A stretch of 64,000 nucleotides of DNA, from positions 131,679 through 195,678 of the forward strand of contig NZ_BJKB01000007.1 of the NCBI RefSeq assembly GCF_010725055.1, given 5' to 3'. Source of the DNA: Gelidibacter japonicus. Lineage in GTDB: Bacteria; Bacteroidota; Bacteroidia; Flavobacteriales; Flavobacteriaceae. The translations under genes and the position numbers were made by a program. The notes under the pieces were generated by a model that ran no database searches, was not told the DNA's origin, and saw nothing but the letters and a program-made list of their open reading frames with translations. The first letter of the stretch is position 1. Each line of letters opens with the position of its first letter. Shown here in pieces: positions 27,654-36,250 of this stretch.

Positions 27654-29102
27654 CTAACCAACTGAACCTTCCAAACTTATTTCCAGTAATTTTTGTGCCT
27701 CTATAGCAAATTCCATTGGCAATTTATTCAATACCTCTTTGCTGAAACCATTTACAATAAGCGCAATGGCTTTTTCAGTATCAATACCACGCTGGTTACA
27801 GTAGAAAATCTGGTCTTCACCAATTTTACTCGTTGTGGCTTCGTGTTCTATTATTGCCGATTTGTTTTTTACTTCAATATACGGGAAGGTATGTGCTCCA
27901 CAATCGTTACCCATCAGCAAACTATCACACTCCGAAAAATTACGGGCATTTTCTGCTCTAGGTCCTATCTGGACCAAGCCTCTATATGAGTTTTGTGATC
28001 TTCCCGCCGATATACCCTTTGAAATAATGGTCGATCTGGTGTTTTTACCCAAATGGATCATTTTTGTTCCTGTATCAGCTTGTTGGTGGTTATTGGTCAC
28101 TGCAATAGAGTAAAACTCACCTACTGAGTTATCACCTTTTAGAATACAGCTTGGGTATTTCCAAGTCACCGCTGATCCTGTCTCTACTTGCGTCCAAGAG
28201 ATCTTGGCATTCTTCTCACAAATCCCTCTTTTGGTTACAAAGTTGAAAACCCCTCCTTTGCCTTCTGCGTTTCCAGGATACCAGTTCTGAACCGTTGAGT
28301 ATTTTATTTCTGCACCATCCATTGCAATTAACTCCACTACCGCGGCGTGCATTTGGTTTTCATCACGGCTTGGAGCCGTACATCCTTCCAAATAACTTAC
28401 GTAACTATCTTCATCTGCAATGAGAAGCGTTCTTTCAAACTGTCCAGTTCCTCCTTGATTGATTCGGAAATAAGTGGACAATTCCATTGGGCAGCGAACG
28501 CCTTTTGGAATATAGCAGAAGCTACCGTCACTAAAGACTGCCGAATTTAAGGCTGCGTAAAAGTTGTCCGTTTGAGGTACAACCGTTCCTATATATTTTC
28601 TGACCAATTCAGGATGTTTTTGAATGGCCTCACTGATGGAGCAAAAAATAATTCCTTTCTCATCCAGTGATTTCTTAAAGGTTGTAGCCACCGAAACGGA
28701 GTCAATTACAACATCCATGGCAACACCAGCCAACATTTTCTGCTCGTCCATAGAAATTCCCAATTTCTCGAAAGTTTCCAATAATTGCGGATCCACCTCA
28801 TCCAAACTATCATATTTAGGCTTAGTATTTGGTGCCGAATAATAGGAAATAGCCTGAAAATCAGGTTTTTCGTAGGTAACATTGGCCCATTCAGGCTCAA
28901 TCATCTTTTCCCAAGCTCGGAATGCTTGCAAACGCCACTCGGTCATCCATTCCGGCTCTTCCTTTTTCAAAGAAATTGCGCGAACAACATCTTCATTTAA
29001 ACCAGGCTCAAACGTATCGGACTCAATATCAGTGAAAAATCCATACTGGTATTCCTTGGTTTTTAGCTCTTCTCTTAAATCGTCTTCTGTGTATTTCGTC
29101 AT
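27654..29102 (-). CDS. sufB: Iron-sulfur scaffold subunit SufB
   Basis: A 482-residue SufB, the main subunit on which the nascent iron-sulfur cluster is built. Family blocks are clear: [65 protein letters not shown] (in separate parts), [17 protein letters not shown] and [20 protein letters not shown]. The cysteine in NFSECDSLL matches the one that accepts sulfur. It is 53 bases downstream of the A-type carrier gene. Confidence 0.97.
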   Translation of the reverse strand: MTKYTEDDLREELKTKEYQYGFFTDIESDTFEPGLNEDVVRAISLKKEEPEWMTEWRLQAFRAWEKMIEPEWANVTYEKPDFQAISYYSAPNTKPKYDSLDEVDPQLLETFEKLGISMDEQKMLAGVAMDVVIDSVSVATTFKKSLDEKGIIFCSISEAIQKHPELVRKYIGTVVPQTDNFYAALNSAVFSDGSFCYIPKGVRCPMELSTYFRINQGGTGQFERTLLIADEDSYVSYLEGCTAPSRDENQMHAAVVELIAMDGAEIKYSTVQNWYPGNAEGKGGVFNFVTKRGICEKNAKISWTQVETGSAVTWKYPSCILKGDNSVGEFYSIAVTNNHQQADTGTKMIHLGKNTRSTIISKGISAGRSQNSYRGLVQIGPRAENARNFSECDSLLMGNDCGAHTFPYIEVKNKSAIIEHEATTSKIGEDQIFYCNQRGIDTEKAIALIVNGFSKEVLNKLPMEFAIEAQKLLEISLEGSVG

Positions 29103-29155
29103 TGTCTTTTACATTATTTGTTAAAATCCTTCCCTTTGGGAAAGTTGGGATGGGA

Positions 29156-29485
29156 TTATAGGGAAAACGATTCCCCACATCCGCATGTGCGATTTGCATT
29201 GGGATTATTAAACACAAATCCTGCACCATTTAAACCACCTGAATACTCAAGGGTTGTACCAATGAGGTATAAAAAGCTCTTTTTATCAATAACAATTTTG
29301 ACACCATTATCCTCAAAGACCTTGTCCTCATCTCTTTGTGATTTATCAAATTTCAAATCATACGATAAACCCGAACAACCACCACTTTTCACACCAACGC
29401 GTATAAAGTCGGTTGCACAGTCAAAGCCATCTTCACTCATGAGCTCGATGACCTTTTTTTTAGCTGTTTCAGATACTTTTATCAT
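29156..29485 (-). CDS. sufA: A-type iron-sulfur carrier SufA/IscA family
   Basis: A 109-residue A-type carrier that takes clusters from the scaffold to target proteins. The three conserved cysteines are present: one in SGGCSGLSY (about residue 39) and two in RTCGCGESF near the end. It is the first gene of the suf cluster, with a likely promoter at 29516-29523. The symbol sufA is by position; the family as such is HesB/IscA. Confidence 0.93.
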   Translation of the reverse strand: MIKVSETAKKKVIELMSEDGFDCATDFIRVGVKSGGCSGLSYDLKFDKSQRDEDKVFEDNGVKIVIDKKSFLYLIGTTLEYSGGLNGAGFVFNNPNANRTCGCGESFSL

Positions 29486-29515
29486 TTGTTATTAAGATTA
29501 TTTCTAAATAGTGGA

Positions 29516-29523
29516 CAAATATA
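29516..29523 (-). promoter_or_regulatory. Probable -7 box of the suf operon
   Basis: On the minus strand this reads TATATTTG, a perfect TAnnTTTG, 31-38 bases upstream of the sufA start. No TTG was found at the usual spacing, so the -33 part is weak or different. No iron-responsive operator was recognised. Confidence 0.55.
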
Positions 29524-29624
29524 CAATATAACTAGGGCATTTCCATGGATCTTTTCAATATATTCCCAAATAGTACTATTAGTTTTTTAGATAGCAGTTG
29601 GTGTAGAATAATTCCCAAAAATGA

Positions 29625-29656
29625 TTGGCGTTTTGTAAGCTATATCCCTAAATTTG
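29625..29656 (+). promoter_or_regulatory. Promoter of thiL with almost no leader
   Basis: TTG (29625-29627) is followed after 21 bases by TAAATTTG (29649-29656). The thiL ATG is at 29661, only 4 bases after the -7 box, so transcription probably starts at or next to the start codon. Confidence 0.55.
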
Positions 29657-29660
29657 TATC

Positions 29661-30710
29661 ATGATAGAAGATAAAAACCCATCCCGTACCCCCATAAGTG
29701 AATTAGGTGAATTTGGCCTGATTGACCATTTGACCAAAAATTTTAAAGCGACCCAGAAATCCACAATCAAAAGTATTGGTGATGATGCCGCCGTTTTAGA
29801 CTTTAAATCGAAACAGGTTGTGATCACAACAGATATTTTGGTGGAACACGTGCATTTCGATTTGAGTTACATGCCCTTAAAACATTTGGGCTACAAGGCG
29901 ATGATCGCCAATCTATCAGATGTATATGCCATGAATGCGAGCGCAACTCAGGTCACGATTGCCATTGCAATTTCCAATCGATTTCCTTTGGAGGCATTGG
30001 AAGAGCTCTATGCTGGCATTGAAACCGCTTCAAAAATATATGGCGTTGATGTGGTTGGTGGTGATACGACCTCCTCTACCACAGGATTGATCATCTCCAT
30101 AACTGCAGTTGGAGAGGTCAACAAAAATGATGTTGTGTATAGAAGTGGTGCAAAACCGAACGATTTGTTGGTGGTTACTGGCGATCTCGGTGCTGCGTAT
30201 ATGGGACTTCAGATTTTGGAACGTGAAAAAGAAGTGTTTAAGGTCAACCCAAACAACCAACCCGACTTAGAGCCCTATACCTACATTGTAGAACGTCAAT
30301 TGAAACCAGAAGCACGGAAGGATATTATCAAACTTTTAAGGGATTTAAAAGTAAAACCCACTTCAATGATTGATATTAGTGATGGTTTATCTTCAGAAAT
30401 CATTCATTTATGCAAGCAAAGCAATGTGGGCGCAGTATTGTACGAAAACAAGATTCCGTTAGATCCACAAGTCATTTCCACCTGTGAGGAATTTAATATT
30501 GACAGTACAACAATTGCCTTAAATGGTGGAGAGGATTATGAATTGTTGATGACCATTGCCCAAGAGGATTTTCCAAAAATCAAAGGGAATCCAAATTTAA
30601 CGGTAATTGGCTATATGACTGAAAAAGAACAGGGTATGCATTTGATAACACGTGGAGATGCACTTATTCCCTTAATTGCCAAAGGTTGGAACGCATTAAA
30701 AGATCAATAA
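29661..30710 (+). CDS. thiL: Thiamine-monophosphate kinase
   Basis: A 349-residue ThiL that phosphorylates thiamine monophosphate to the active cofactor thiamine diphosphate. It belongs to the PurM/AIR-synthase-like superfamily. Motifs visible are SIGDDAAVLD (N-terminal metal and ATP site), ITTDILVEHVHFD (substrate Asp), VGGDTTSS and MIDISDGLSSEI, and the C-terminal GGEDYELLMTI. It overlaps the tail of the convergent mini zinc-ribbon gene by 7 bases. The start fits the family N-terminus (ELGEFGLIDHL). Confidence 0.95.
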   Translation: MIEDKNPSRTPISELGEFGLIDHLTKNFKATQKSTIKSIGDDAAVLDFKSKQVVITTDILVEHVHFDLSYMPLKHLGYKAMIANLSDVYAMNASATQVTIAIAISNRFPLEALEELYAGIETASKIYGVDVVGGDTTSSTTGLIISITAVGEVNKNDVVYRSGAKPNDLLVVTGDLGAAYMGLQILEREKEVFKVNPNNQPDLEPYTYIVERQLKPEARKDIIKLLRDLKVKPTSMIDISDGLSSEIIHLCKQSNVGAVLYENKIPLDPQVISTCEEFNIDSTTIALNGGEDYELLMTIAQEDFPKIKGNPNLTVIGYMTEKEQGMHLITRGDALIPLIAKGWNALKDQ

Positions 30711-30922
30711 ACTTTTTGTTTTATTTTTCGTCTTTTATTATACAACTTTTTTAATTCCTTATTGATCTCTCGTCTCCTATCAGTCAAAGGAATAAGATTT
30801 CCGGTATCACTTGTGGTCGCTTGCAAGCCACAACGCATGCACTGATACTCCTTGACAAATTTGGTGATTTCGTTTTTTATAATAAAATCGTGACTAAATA
30901 ATCTACAATATAAATGTTTCAA
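30704..30922 (-). CDS. Mini zinc-ribbon-like protein, paralogue 1
   Basis: A 72-residue basic protein: YCRLFSHDF near the N-terminus, EYQCMRCG in the middle (CxxC), then a conserved TGNLIPLTDRRREIN segment and a Lys/Arg-rich helical tail. Cys6, His11 and the CxxC pair could bind one zinc ion. It resembles the short prophage-type DUF1660 pattern (LxCKxFGHK...CxxCG), but that match is weak. It is the most diverged of three tandem paralogues on this strand (30704-30922, 31280-31513, 31591-31854). Confidence 0.65.
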   Translation of the reverse strand: MKHLYCRLFSHDFIIKNEITKFVKEYQCMRCGLQATTSDTGNLIPLTDRRREINKELKKLYNKRRKIKQKVY

Positions 30923-31198
30923 AACTCAAGATTTAGGACTACTTCATATAGTAATTAAAACGAATTACAATTGAGAAAATTATGTGTTAAGGTTTTAATA
31001 AAAGTTCTCGAGAAAAGTTCAATAAATAGCTACTCAGAAAAACGTTCCCTTCCGACCAAATTTTCATTGCGCAATGTCTACCGAAAAAATCCCTATTATA
31101 AATTGGAGAAAGATGAGATGGCTTCAACCATCACATAAAATTCATTTTTTTTCGGCCTCTGTACTGACAAATCCCTGATATCTGGGTACTAAAAAACA

Positions 31199-31239
31199 TC
31201 ACAAAGACGTCGTAATTAGTATTTTAAACGTCTTTGTGA
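31199..31239. repeat. 12-bp perfect inverted repeat between mini zinc-ribbon genes
   Basis: TCACAAAGACGT (31199-31210) and ACGTCTTTGTGA (31228-31239) are perfect complements separated by 17 AT-rich bases. They lie 41 bases beyond the stop of paralogue 2, in the 357-bp gap before paralogue 1 (30923-31279). There is no T-run, so it may be a processing hairpin or a protein-binding site rather than a simple terminator. The rest of this gap holds no ORF or other element that could be supported. Confidence 0.6.
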
Positions 31240-31279
31240 AGTATAGGTGTATTTTGAGATTTATTAACTAGACAATAAA

Positions 31280-31513
31280 TCAGTGCTCAAATACGAGCAA
31301 TCCTTCCATTCTCCTAGATTTTCTTCTTTTATGGATACGTTCAAGAACTGAATTGATTTCCCTGAACTTTGGAGTCAACGGTGTCAATTCTCCGTTGCTA
31401 TTAGTGGTCATTTCTAAATGGCAATGTGTGCATTTATACTCATTGACATGAAAAGTGATTTTTTTGGATACAACATAGTTGTGTCCAAAAATAGAACAGT
31501 AAACAGTTTTCAA
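31280..31513 (-). CDS. Mini zinc-ribbon-like protein, paralogue 2
   Basis: A 77-residue protein closely similar to paralogue 3: YCSIFGHNYVVSKK at the N-terminus, EYKCTHCHLE (CxxC) and NSNGELTPLTPKFREINS, then a basic tail. The likely zinc ligands (Cys6, His11 and the CxxC) are all kept. It is in tandem with paralogue 3, 77 bases downstream. Function is unknown; the pattern suggests a small nucleic-acid or protein-binding adaptor. Confidence 0.7.
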   Translation of the reverse strand: MKTVYCSIFGHNYVVSKKITFHVNEYKCTHCHLEMTTNSNGELTPLTPKFREINSVLERIHKRRKSRRMEGLLVFEH

Positions 31514-31590
31514 TTGGCTATTAGTTTTAAATATTATTTTAGAGGATATCTAAATATATAAAAACCAAAACAATAAGCCAGTCTTCAATT

Positions 31591-31854
31591 CTAATATATC
31601 GATGAACTGAGCGCTTTTTCCTGTGAACGGAGCGTTCTGCGCATGTACATCTCTTCCAATATAGAATTGATTTCTTTAAACTTAGGTGTTAACTCCGTTA
31701 AATCACCATTACTGTTAGTAGTCAACTGCTTTTTGCAGCACTTGCAGGTATATTCTTTGACGTGCGAAGTGACCTTTTTTGAAACCACATAATTGTGACC
31801 AAAAAGGCTGCAATAAAGCTTCATTGGGGCTGGGGCATTACTGGTTTTTTTCAT
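31591..31854 (-). CDS. Mini zinc-ribbon-like protein, paralogue 3
   Basis: An 87-residue protein, the longest of the three: an extra N-terminal stretch MKKTSNAPAP, then the shared MKLYCSLFGHNYVVSKK, EYTCKCCKKQ and NSNGDLTELTPKFKEINS blocks. A second in-frame ATG at residue 11 would give a product matching the start of its paralogues. It is first in the tandem set. The Cys-His-CxxC set is intact. Confidence 0.7.
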   Translation of the reverse strand: MKKTSNAPAPMKLYCSLFGHNYVVSKKVTSHVKEYTCKCCKKQLTTNSNGDLTELTPKFKEINSILEEMYMRRTLRSQEKALSSSIY

Positions 31855-31915
31855 GGTTGTCTTAGTTAGAGATGCCTAACTTAAAAAAATAAAATTAAAT
31901 TGACGTCAAAACACC

Positions 31916-32692
31916 TCAATTTTCGATAAAACGCTTTATAAAGTAAGTAAATTCGCATTTATTTTCAATATGTGACATATGCCCACCTCTAAATTCCACA
32001 ATATCAAGCTCTAATTCAGCCAATTGTAATTTTAAGTCATCGAATTCCAAAACAGGGTCTTTCTGTCCTAAAATAATCATTTTATGAGCTTCCATTGCTT
32101 TAAGCACTTGACTTCTGTCCTTTCTAATTTTCATACCTTCCAAAGCAGCAACAATCCCTTGTACCGGCATATCCATGGCTTCCAATCTTATATATTCAAT
32201 TTCTTCGACAAATTGCTCTCTATTGTCAGGGCTGAACAAATTGGATATGGACATCCTTATAAAATTCTTGGAATTCTGTTTGACCACTTTAATTGCCCGA
32301 TCTCTATTCATTTGCCGATCAAGACTATCAGGAAAAGGAGTGGAATTCATCAAACAAAGACCATAAACCCTCTCAGGATACAATTCAGCAAGTGCCAAGG
32401 ACACATATCCACCCATAGAATGACCTATAAAAAATGAATTTTTGATCTTCAAATGATCTAAAACAGACACGACGGCATCTGCCATCATTTCCATAGTATG
32501 GAGATAGCCCAAACAGCCCGTTTTTCCATGACCCAGTAAATCTATGGTAATAATCCTATGGCTATTTTTTATTTCGGCAACCAAATCCTGCCACATGGAT
32601 GAATTCTCCAAAAATCCATGAAGCAAAACCACAGCTTTTCCCCGCCCTACATCGGTATAAAAGATTGGGCTATTTTTGTATTCTAAAATCAT
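31916..32692 (-). CDS. Alpha/beta hydrolase
   Basis: A 258-residue alpha/beta-fold hydrolase. The oxyanion region is VVLLHGFLENSSMW, the nucleophile Ser lies in FIGHSMGGY, the acid is probably the Asp in GQKDPVLE, and the catalytic His is in GGHMSHIEN. The start is set at 32692 (MILEYKNSPIFY); the frame is open 21 codons further, but that part would cover the region upstream of divergent brnQ. Substrate unknown; similar to esterases and to the BioH/MenH-like group. Confidence 0.88.
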   Translation of the reverse strand: MILEYKNSPIFYTDVGRGKAVVLLHGFLENSSMWQDLVAEIKNSHRIITIDLLGHGKTGCLGYLHTMEMMADAVVSVLDHLKIKNSFFIGHSMGGYVSLALAELYPERVYGLCLMNSTPFPDSLDRQMNRDRAIKVVKQNSKNFIRMSISNLFSPDNREQFVEEIEYIRLEAMDMPVQGIVAALEGMKIRKDRSQVLKAMEAHKMIILGQKDPVLEFDDLKLQLAELELDIVEFRGGHMSHIENKCEFTYFIKRFIEN

Positions 32693-32770
32693 ATTTAAAC
32701 TATATTCGGCAAATATATAAAGAGTTTGACCCGCGAGGCAAAAGCTTATAGACATTATATTAATTATAGG

Positions 32771-34054
32771 ATGAATAAAATCAAGGACATACTTATTACC
32801 GGCTTCGCTTTGTTTTCGATGTTTTTTGGGGCTGGAAATTTAATATTACCGCCATTTTTAGGATTCAATGCTGGACCTGATTGGTTTTTGGTGACCGTCG
32901 GTTTTGTGATTACTGCGGTGGTTATTCCGATATTAGGCATTATCGCACATGCCAAATTACAGGGTACGATGTACGATTTTGGAAAAAAAGTATCTCACCT
33001 TTTTAGTATTGTCTTTTGCATACTAGTCTATGCCATCTGCATTATATTACCCGCACCACGAACGGCTTCAGTAACCCACGAAATGGCCATTGCACCATTT
33101 TTTGAAAGCAGCAGTCTGCTCACCAGCAGCATCTACTTCATCTTAGTGTTTATTTTTGTGATGAATCGGTCCAAAGTTTTAGACCTCTTGGGCAAGTATC
33201 TTACTCCCATAATTATTGCGATATTGTTAGCTATTATAGGTATCGCCATGTTTTCACCATCAGAAACTATACAGGCTTCACAATTTAAAGCACCTTTGGT
33301 TGATGGACTTTTGGAAGGCTATCAGACCTTTGATGCCCTCGCAGCCATGGTGGTAGGTGCCGTGTTAATCATCTCCATCAATTTAAATAGCTCGCAATCC
33401 TTTATAGAAAAAAGACAGCTTATTTTTAAAGCTGGCTTGGTAGCTGGATTTGGTTTGTTCATTATTTATACTGGGCTTATTTTGAGTGGATCATTGCACA
33501 ATTCAGAATTTCCTATAAATATCACGAGACCGGAATTACTGTTAGGACTGGGCAACAAAACTCTGGGAGGCGCAGGTGCAAGCCTGTTGAGCGTTTTAAT
33601 TGCTTTGGCGTGTTTTACAACCGCTGTGGGCATTATTACTGGTACTGCCGATTATTTTAAAGGCTTATTTCGCAACTCTAAAAATGCTTACACGTTAACC
33701 GCTATTATAGGAAGTTTATTAGGAATAGTTATGGGTCAATTTGACGTTGGATTCATCATAGACATCGCCATTCCTGCTCTTATGTTCATCTATCCAATAA
33801 CCATTATTCTAATTTTACTGAATACACTCCCAGATAAATGGGCGTCATCATTAGTGTTTAGAGGCGTCGTCATTATAGCATTTATATTTAGTATTCCAGA
33901 TTTTTTGAAAATCTTGATGCCTTCGGACACCTTGAACGCTGTGATTGACTTTGTTCCATTGGGCCATTTCAATTTAGGCTGGTTATTACCTTCCCTTTTT
34001 ATGTTCGTCATCTTGAATGTATTGGAACGGGTTACTCCTTCAAACGCTTCATGA
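32771..34054 (+). CDS. brnQ: Branched-chain amino acid carrier (BrnQ/LIVCS family)
   Basis: A 427-residue inner-membrane carrier with about 12 helices that takes up leucine, isoleucine and valine with a cation. The diagnostic N-terminus MNKIKDILITGFALFSMFFG and the NLILPPFLG motif fix the start at 32771 rather than at an upstream in-frame ATG (32726). ILPAPRTASVTHE is another family block. Its last 23 bases overlap the end of the convergent ACT-like gene. Confidence 0.92.
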   Translation: MNKIKDILITGFALFSMFFGAGNLILPPFLGFNAGPDWFLVTVGFVITAVVIPILGIIAHAKLQGTMYDFGKKVSHLFSIVFCILVYAICIILPAPRTASVTHEMAIAPFFESSSLLTSSIYFILVFIFVMNRSKVLDLLGKYLTPIIIAILLAIIGIAMFSPSETIQASQFKAPLVDGLLEGYQTFDALAAMVVGAVLIISINLNSSQSFIEKRQLIFKAGLVAGFGLFIIYTGLILSGSLHNSEFPINITRPELLLGLGNKTLGGAGASLLSVLIALACFTTAVGIITGTADYFKGLFRNSKNAYTLTAIIGSLLGIVMGQFDVGFIIDIAIPALMFIYPITIILILLNTLPDKWASSLVFRGVVIIAFIFSIPDFLKILMPSDTLNAVIDFVPLGHFNLGWLLPSLFMFVILNVLERVTPSNAS

Positions 34055-34688
34055 CCGAAAACGCCTTGTCCACCACTTCATCTTCCACCAGGATGGTAAA
34101 TTCATTGGTCGTAGAAACGACTTCATAGAGTGCAATCCCTTCCCAAGCCAATCGCTTAAAAATCTGATAATAAAGACCTGTGACTTTCGAATTATCAGAA
34201 GGTAAGCTGATAGTGATGGCAGATAATTCCGCTCTTTCCCCAAGCAAAATCTCATCCTGAAAATGCTTTAGAATATTGTGTTTTTGCGAGGTTGAGATAA
34301 TGATATTGCTCTCATAAACCCCTCGTGTAAATGCGTAAAACACATTAGAATAATTATCCATTTGCTCCAGAATTTTGGAGTGGCTATAGCTCAAGGTTTT
34401 TGAATTTTGAAAGGTGAAATCTGTTAAATTGGATCTCACTGTAATATCACCCAGATTTTGGATAACCCGCTTAAGTTTAAGGGAATTTCCAAAATCCATT
34501 GGTGATTGGTATCTCCGCAGCGCCATCATGACGGCACCGGATTTCACAGGTTTTTTTAACATCTCGCTGATGGGAATAACCAATTCCTCTGCCAAAGCAG
34601 AATAGTTGATGATGCCCCTTGACAATGCTTCTTCTAAAAAAGGTTGAGCAATTAGAATCTCATTGACACAAGCAGTAATCGTTCGCAT
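34032..34688 (-). CDS. ACT-like regulatory protein divergent from aspartate kinase
   Basis: A 218-residue soluble protein. Its last 65 residues or so (AELSAITISLPSDNSKVTGL through ILVEDEVVDKAFSVMKRL, in part) read like an ACT domain of the aspartate-kinase type: strand, helix with GLYYQIFKRLAWEGIALYE, strand. The N-terminal part (about 10-70) could be a helix-turn-helix-like unit (LAEELVIPISEMLKKPVKSG). It is divergent from lysC, with 101 bases between the start codons, which suggests it senses an amino acid and acts on the lysine/threonine pathway. The domain call is from pattern only. Confidence 0.7.
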   Translation of the reverse strand: MRTITACVNEILIAQPFLEEALSRGIINYSALAEELVIPISEMLKKPVKSGAVMMALRRYQSPMDFGNSLKLKRVIQNLGDITVRSNLTDFTFQNSKTLSYSHSKILEQMDNYSNVFYAFTRGVYESNIIISTSQKHNILKHFQDEILLGERAELSAITISLPSDNSKVTGLYYQIFKRLAWEGIALYEVVSTTNEFTILVEDEVVDKAFSVMKRLKE

Positions 34689-34740
34689 TTGTTAACTATT
34701 TAACAATTTGTGTAAAATTAGTCAAATTTTTTAATTTTCA

Positions 34741-34770
34741 TTGTGGAAACAGAGGTTAGGCCTATTTTCG
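34741..34770 (+). promoter_or_regulatory. Promoter of the aspartate kinase gene
   Basis: TTG at 34741-34743, then 19 bases, then TATTTTCG at 34763-34770, a close match to the Bacteroidota consensus, 19 bases before the start codon. Confidence 0.6.
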
Positions 34771-34789
34771 TGCGATAAAATTTAAAATT

Positions 34790-36115
34790 ATGCTTGTATT
34801 AAAATTTGGAGGTACATCAGTCGGGTCTATAGAGAATATGACCAATGTCAAAAACATTATTAATGATGGTCAACGTAAAGTCGTGGTATTATCTGCTATG
34901 TCAGGTACCACCAATTCGCTGGTCACAATTTCAGAATGTATAAAATATAAGGAAATAGAAAATGCTTTAGAATTGATTTCCGATCTTCATAAAACTTATA
35001 TACAAACGGTGAATCAATTAATTCATCAACCTAATCTAAGAGAGGAAGCACACCTATATGTCAGTTCTATCTTCAACATGCTTAACGCTACGGTCAACGT
35101 CAATTATTCGACCGTTCTATCTAATAAAATTGTGGCCCAGGGAGAACTGTTGTCTACATTTATATTCAGTCGGTTTTTACTGCAAGAGGGCCTCAACGCT
35201 CAGTTATTACCAGCCTTGGATTTTATGCGGATTGACAAGTTCAGTGAGCCCGATAGCTTCTATATACGTCAAAACTTCAATCGCATCATTAATGAACTTC
35301 CTGAAGCCGACATTTATATTACCCAAGGGTTCATCTGTTTGGACGCTGAGGGACAGATTGCCAACTTACAACGTGGTGGCAGCGATTACACCGCAACCAT
35401 TATTGGCGCCGCTTTAAACGCTAAAGAAGTTCAAATCTGGACGGATATTGATGGTTTCCACAATAATGATCCACGTTTTGTCCCAGAAACCCATGCCATA
35501 TCCAACCTGTCATTCGATGAAGCCGCCGAACTGGCGTATTTTGGAGCGAAAATCTTACATCCACAAACTGTAACACCGGTAAGGGACTTAGACATTCCGG
35601 TCCGTTTAAAAGACACCAATTCGCCCACTGCACATGGCACATTAATCACTAATGACATCCATGGCGAAGGCATCAAAGCTATTGCAGCAAAAGATGGCAT
35701 TACCGCCATCAAGATTAAATCGGCCCGTATGCTATTGGCACACGGATTCTTAAAAAAGGTATTTGAAATTTTTGAGAAATACGAAACATCCATTGACATG
35801 ATTACAACTTCAGAGATCGCCATTTCACTTACTATTGATGACACTAAAAATCTGTCTGAAATTGTGAACGAATTGGAAAAATTCTCAAGAGTTGAAATAG
35901 ATAGCTACCGGACTATTGTTTGCCTTGTTGGAAACCATATTGTTTACCATCCTGATACACCAAAATTGTTCCAGATTCTACAGGATGTCAATGTGAGAAT
36001 GATTTCCTATGGCGGCAGCAGCAATAATATTTCTTTATTGATCAATACCAGCGACAAACTGGAGACTTTGAGAAAACTTAATAGATATGTGTTTGATTTG
36101 GTGCCGGCTTATTAA
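34790..36115 (+). CDS. lysC: Aspartate kinase
   Basis: A 441-residue monofunctional aspartate kinase, the first step of the lysine, threonine and methionine pathway. The N-terminus KFGGTSVGS is the kinase phosphate-binding signature, and RGGSDYTATIIG and WTDIDGFHNNDPR are catalytic-domain motifs. Two ACT domains (about 300-441) provide feedback control; TTSEIAISL and MISYGGSSNNISLL are typical. No fused homoserine dehydrogenase is present. The symbol follows the commonest name for a stand-alone enzyme; the isozyme type is not certain. Confidence 0.93.
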   Translation: MLVLKFGGTSVGSIENMTNVKNIINDGQRKVVVLSAMSGTTNSLVTISECIKYKEIENALELISDLHKTYIQTVNQLIHQPNLREEAHLYVSSIFNMLNATVNVNYSTVLSNKIVAQGELLSTFIFSRFLLQEGLNAQLLPALDFMRIDKFSEPDSFYIRQNFNRIINELPEADIYITQGFICLDAEGQIANLQRGGSDYTATIIGAALNAKEVQIWTDIDGFHNNDPRFVPETHAISNLSFDEAAELAYFGAKILHPQTVTPVRDLDIPVRLKDTNSPTAHGTLITNDIHGEGIKAIAAKDGITAIKIKSARMLLAHGFLKKVFEIFEKYETSIDMITTSEIAISLTIDDTKNLSEIVNELEKFSRVEIDSYRTIVCLVGNHIVYHPDTPKLFQILQDVNVRMISYGGSSNNISLLINTSDKLETLRKLNRYVFDLVPAY

Positions 36116-36120
36116 AAAAT

Positions 36121-36163
36121 CTGATTGGTGTTTACCATATACTTTTGCGTGGAAACCAATCAG
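36121..36163 (+). terminator. Hairpin after the aspartate kinase gene
   Basis: CTGATTGGT (36121-36129) pairs with ACCAATCAG (36155-36163), with further weaker pairs inside and a loop of about 20 bases. There is no T-run after it, so it may be an RNA-stabilising hairpin or a weak terminator. Confidence 0.45.
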
Positions 36164-36175
36164 AGTGGTATTATG

Positions 36176-36223
36176 GTAGAGGCTCTTTGCAAAAAGTAGA
36201 GGCTCTTTGCAAAGAGCCTCTAC
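36176..36223. repeat. 28-bp perfect palindrome with a repeated half
   Basis: GTAGAGGCTCTTTG (36196-36209) and CAAAGAGCCTCTAC (36210-36223) form a perfect palindrome with no spacer. The left half is also repeated directly 20 bases upstream (36176-36190). It lies between the ends of the convergent lysC and pepP genes and is followed by TATATTTTT, so it could act as a two-way terminator. Confidence 0.75.
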
Positions 36224-36250
36224 TATATTTTTAATCGATGAAATTTATTT

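Noticed and set aside
27693-28113. Plus-strand open frames opposite sufB
   Set aside because: They are shadows of the conserved sufB coding sequence; no known protein resembles them.
29029-29229. Open frame between sufA and sufB on the minus strand
   Set aside because: It overlaps the ends of both real genes in another frame and has no recognisable start or family.
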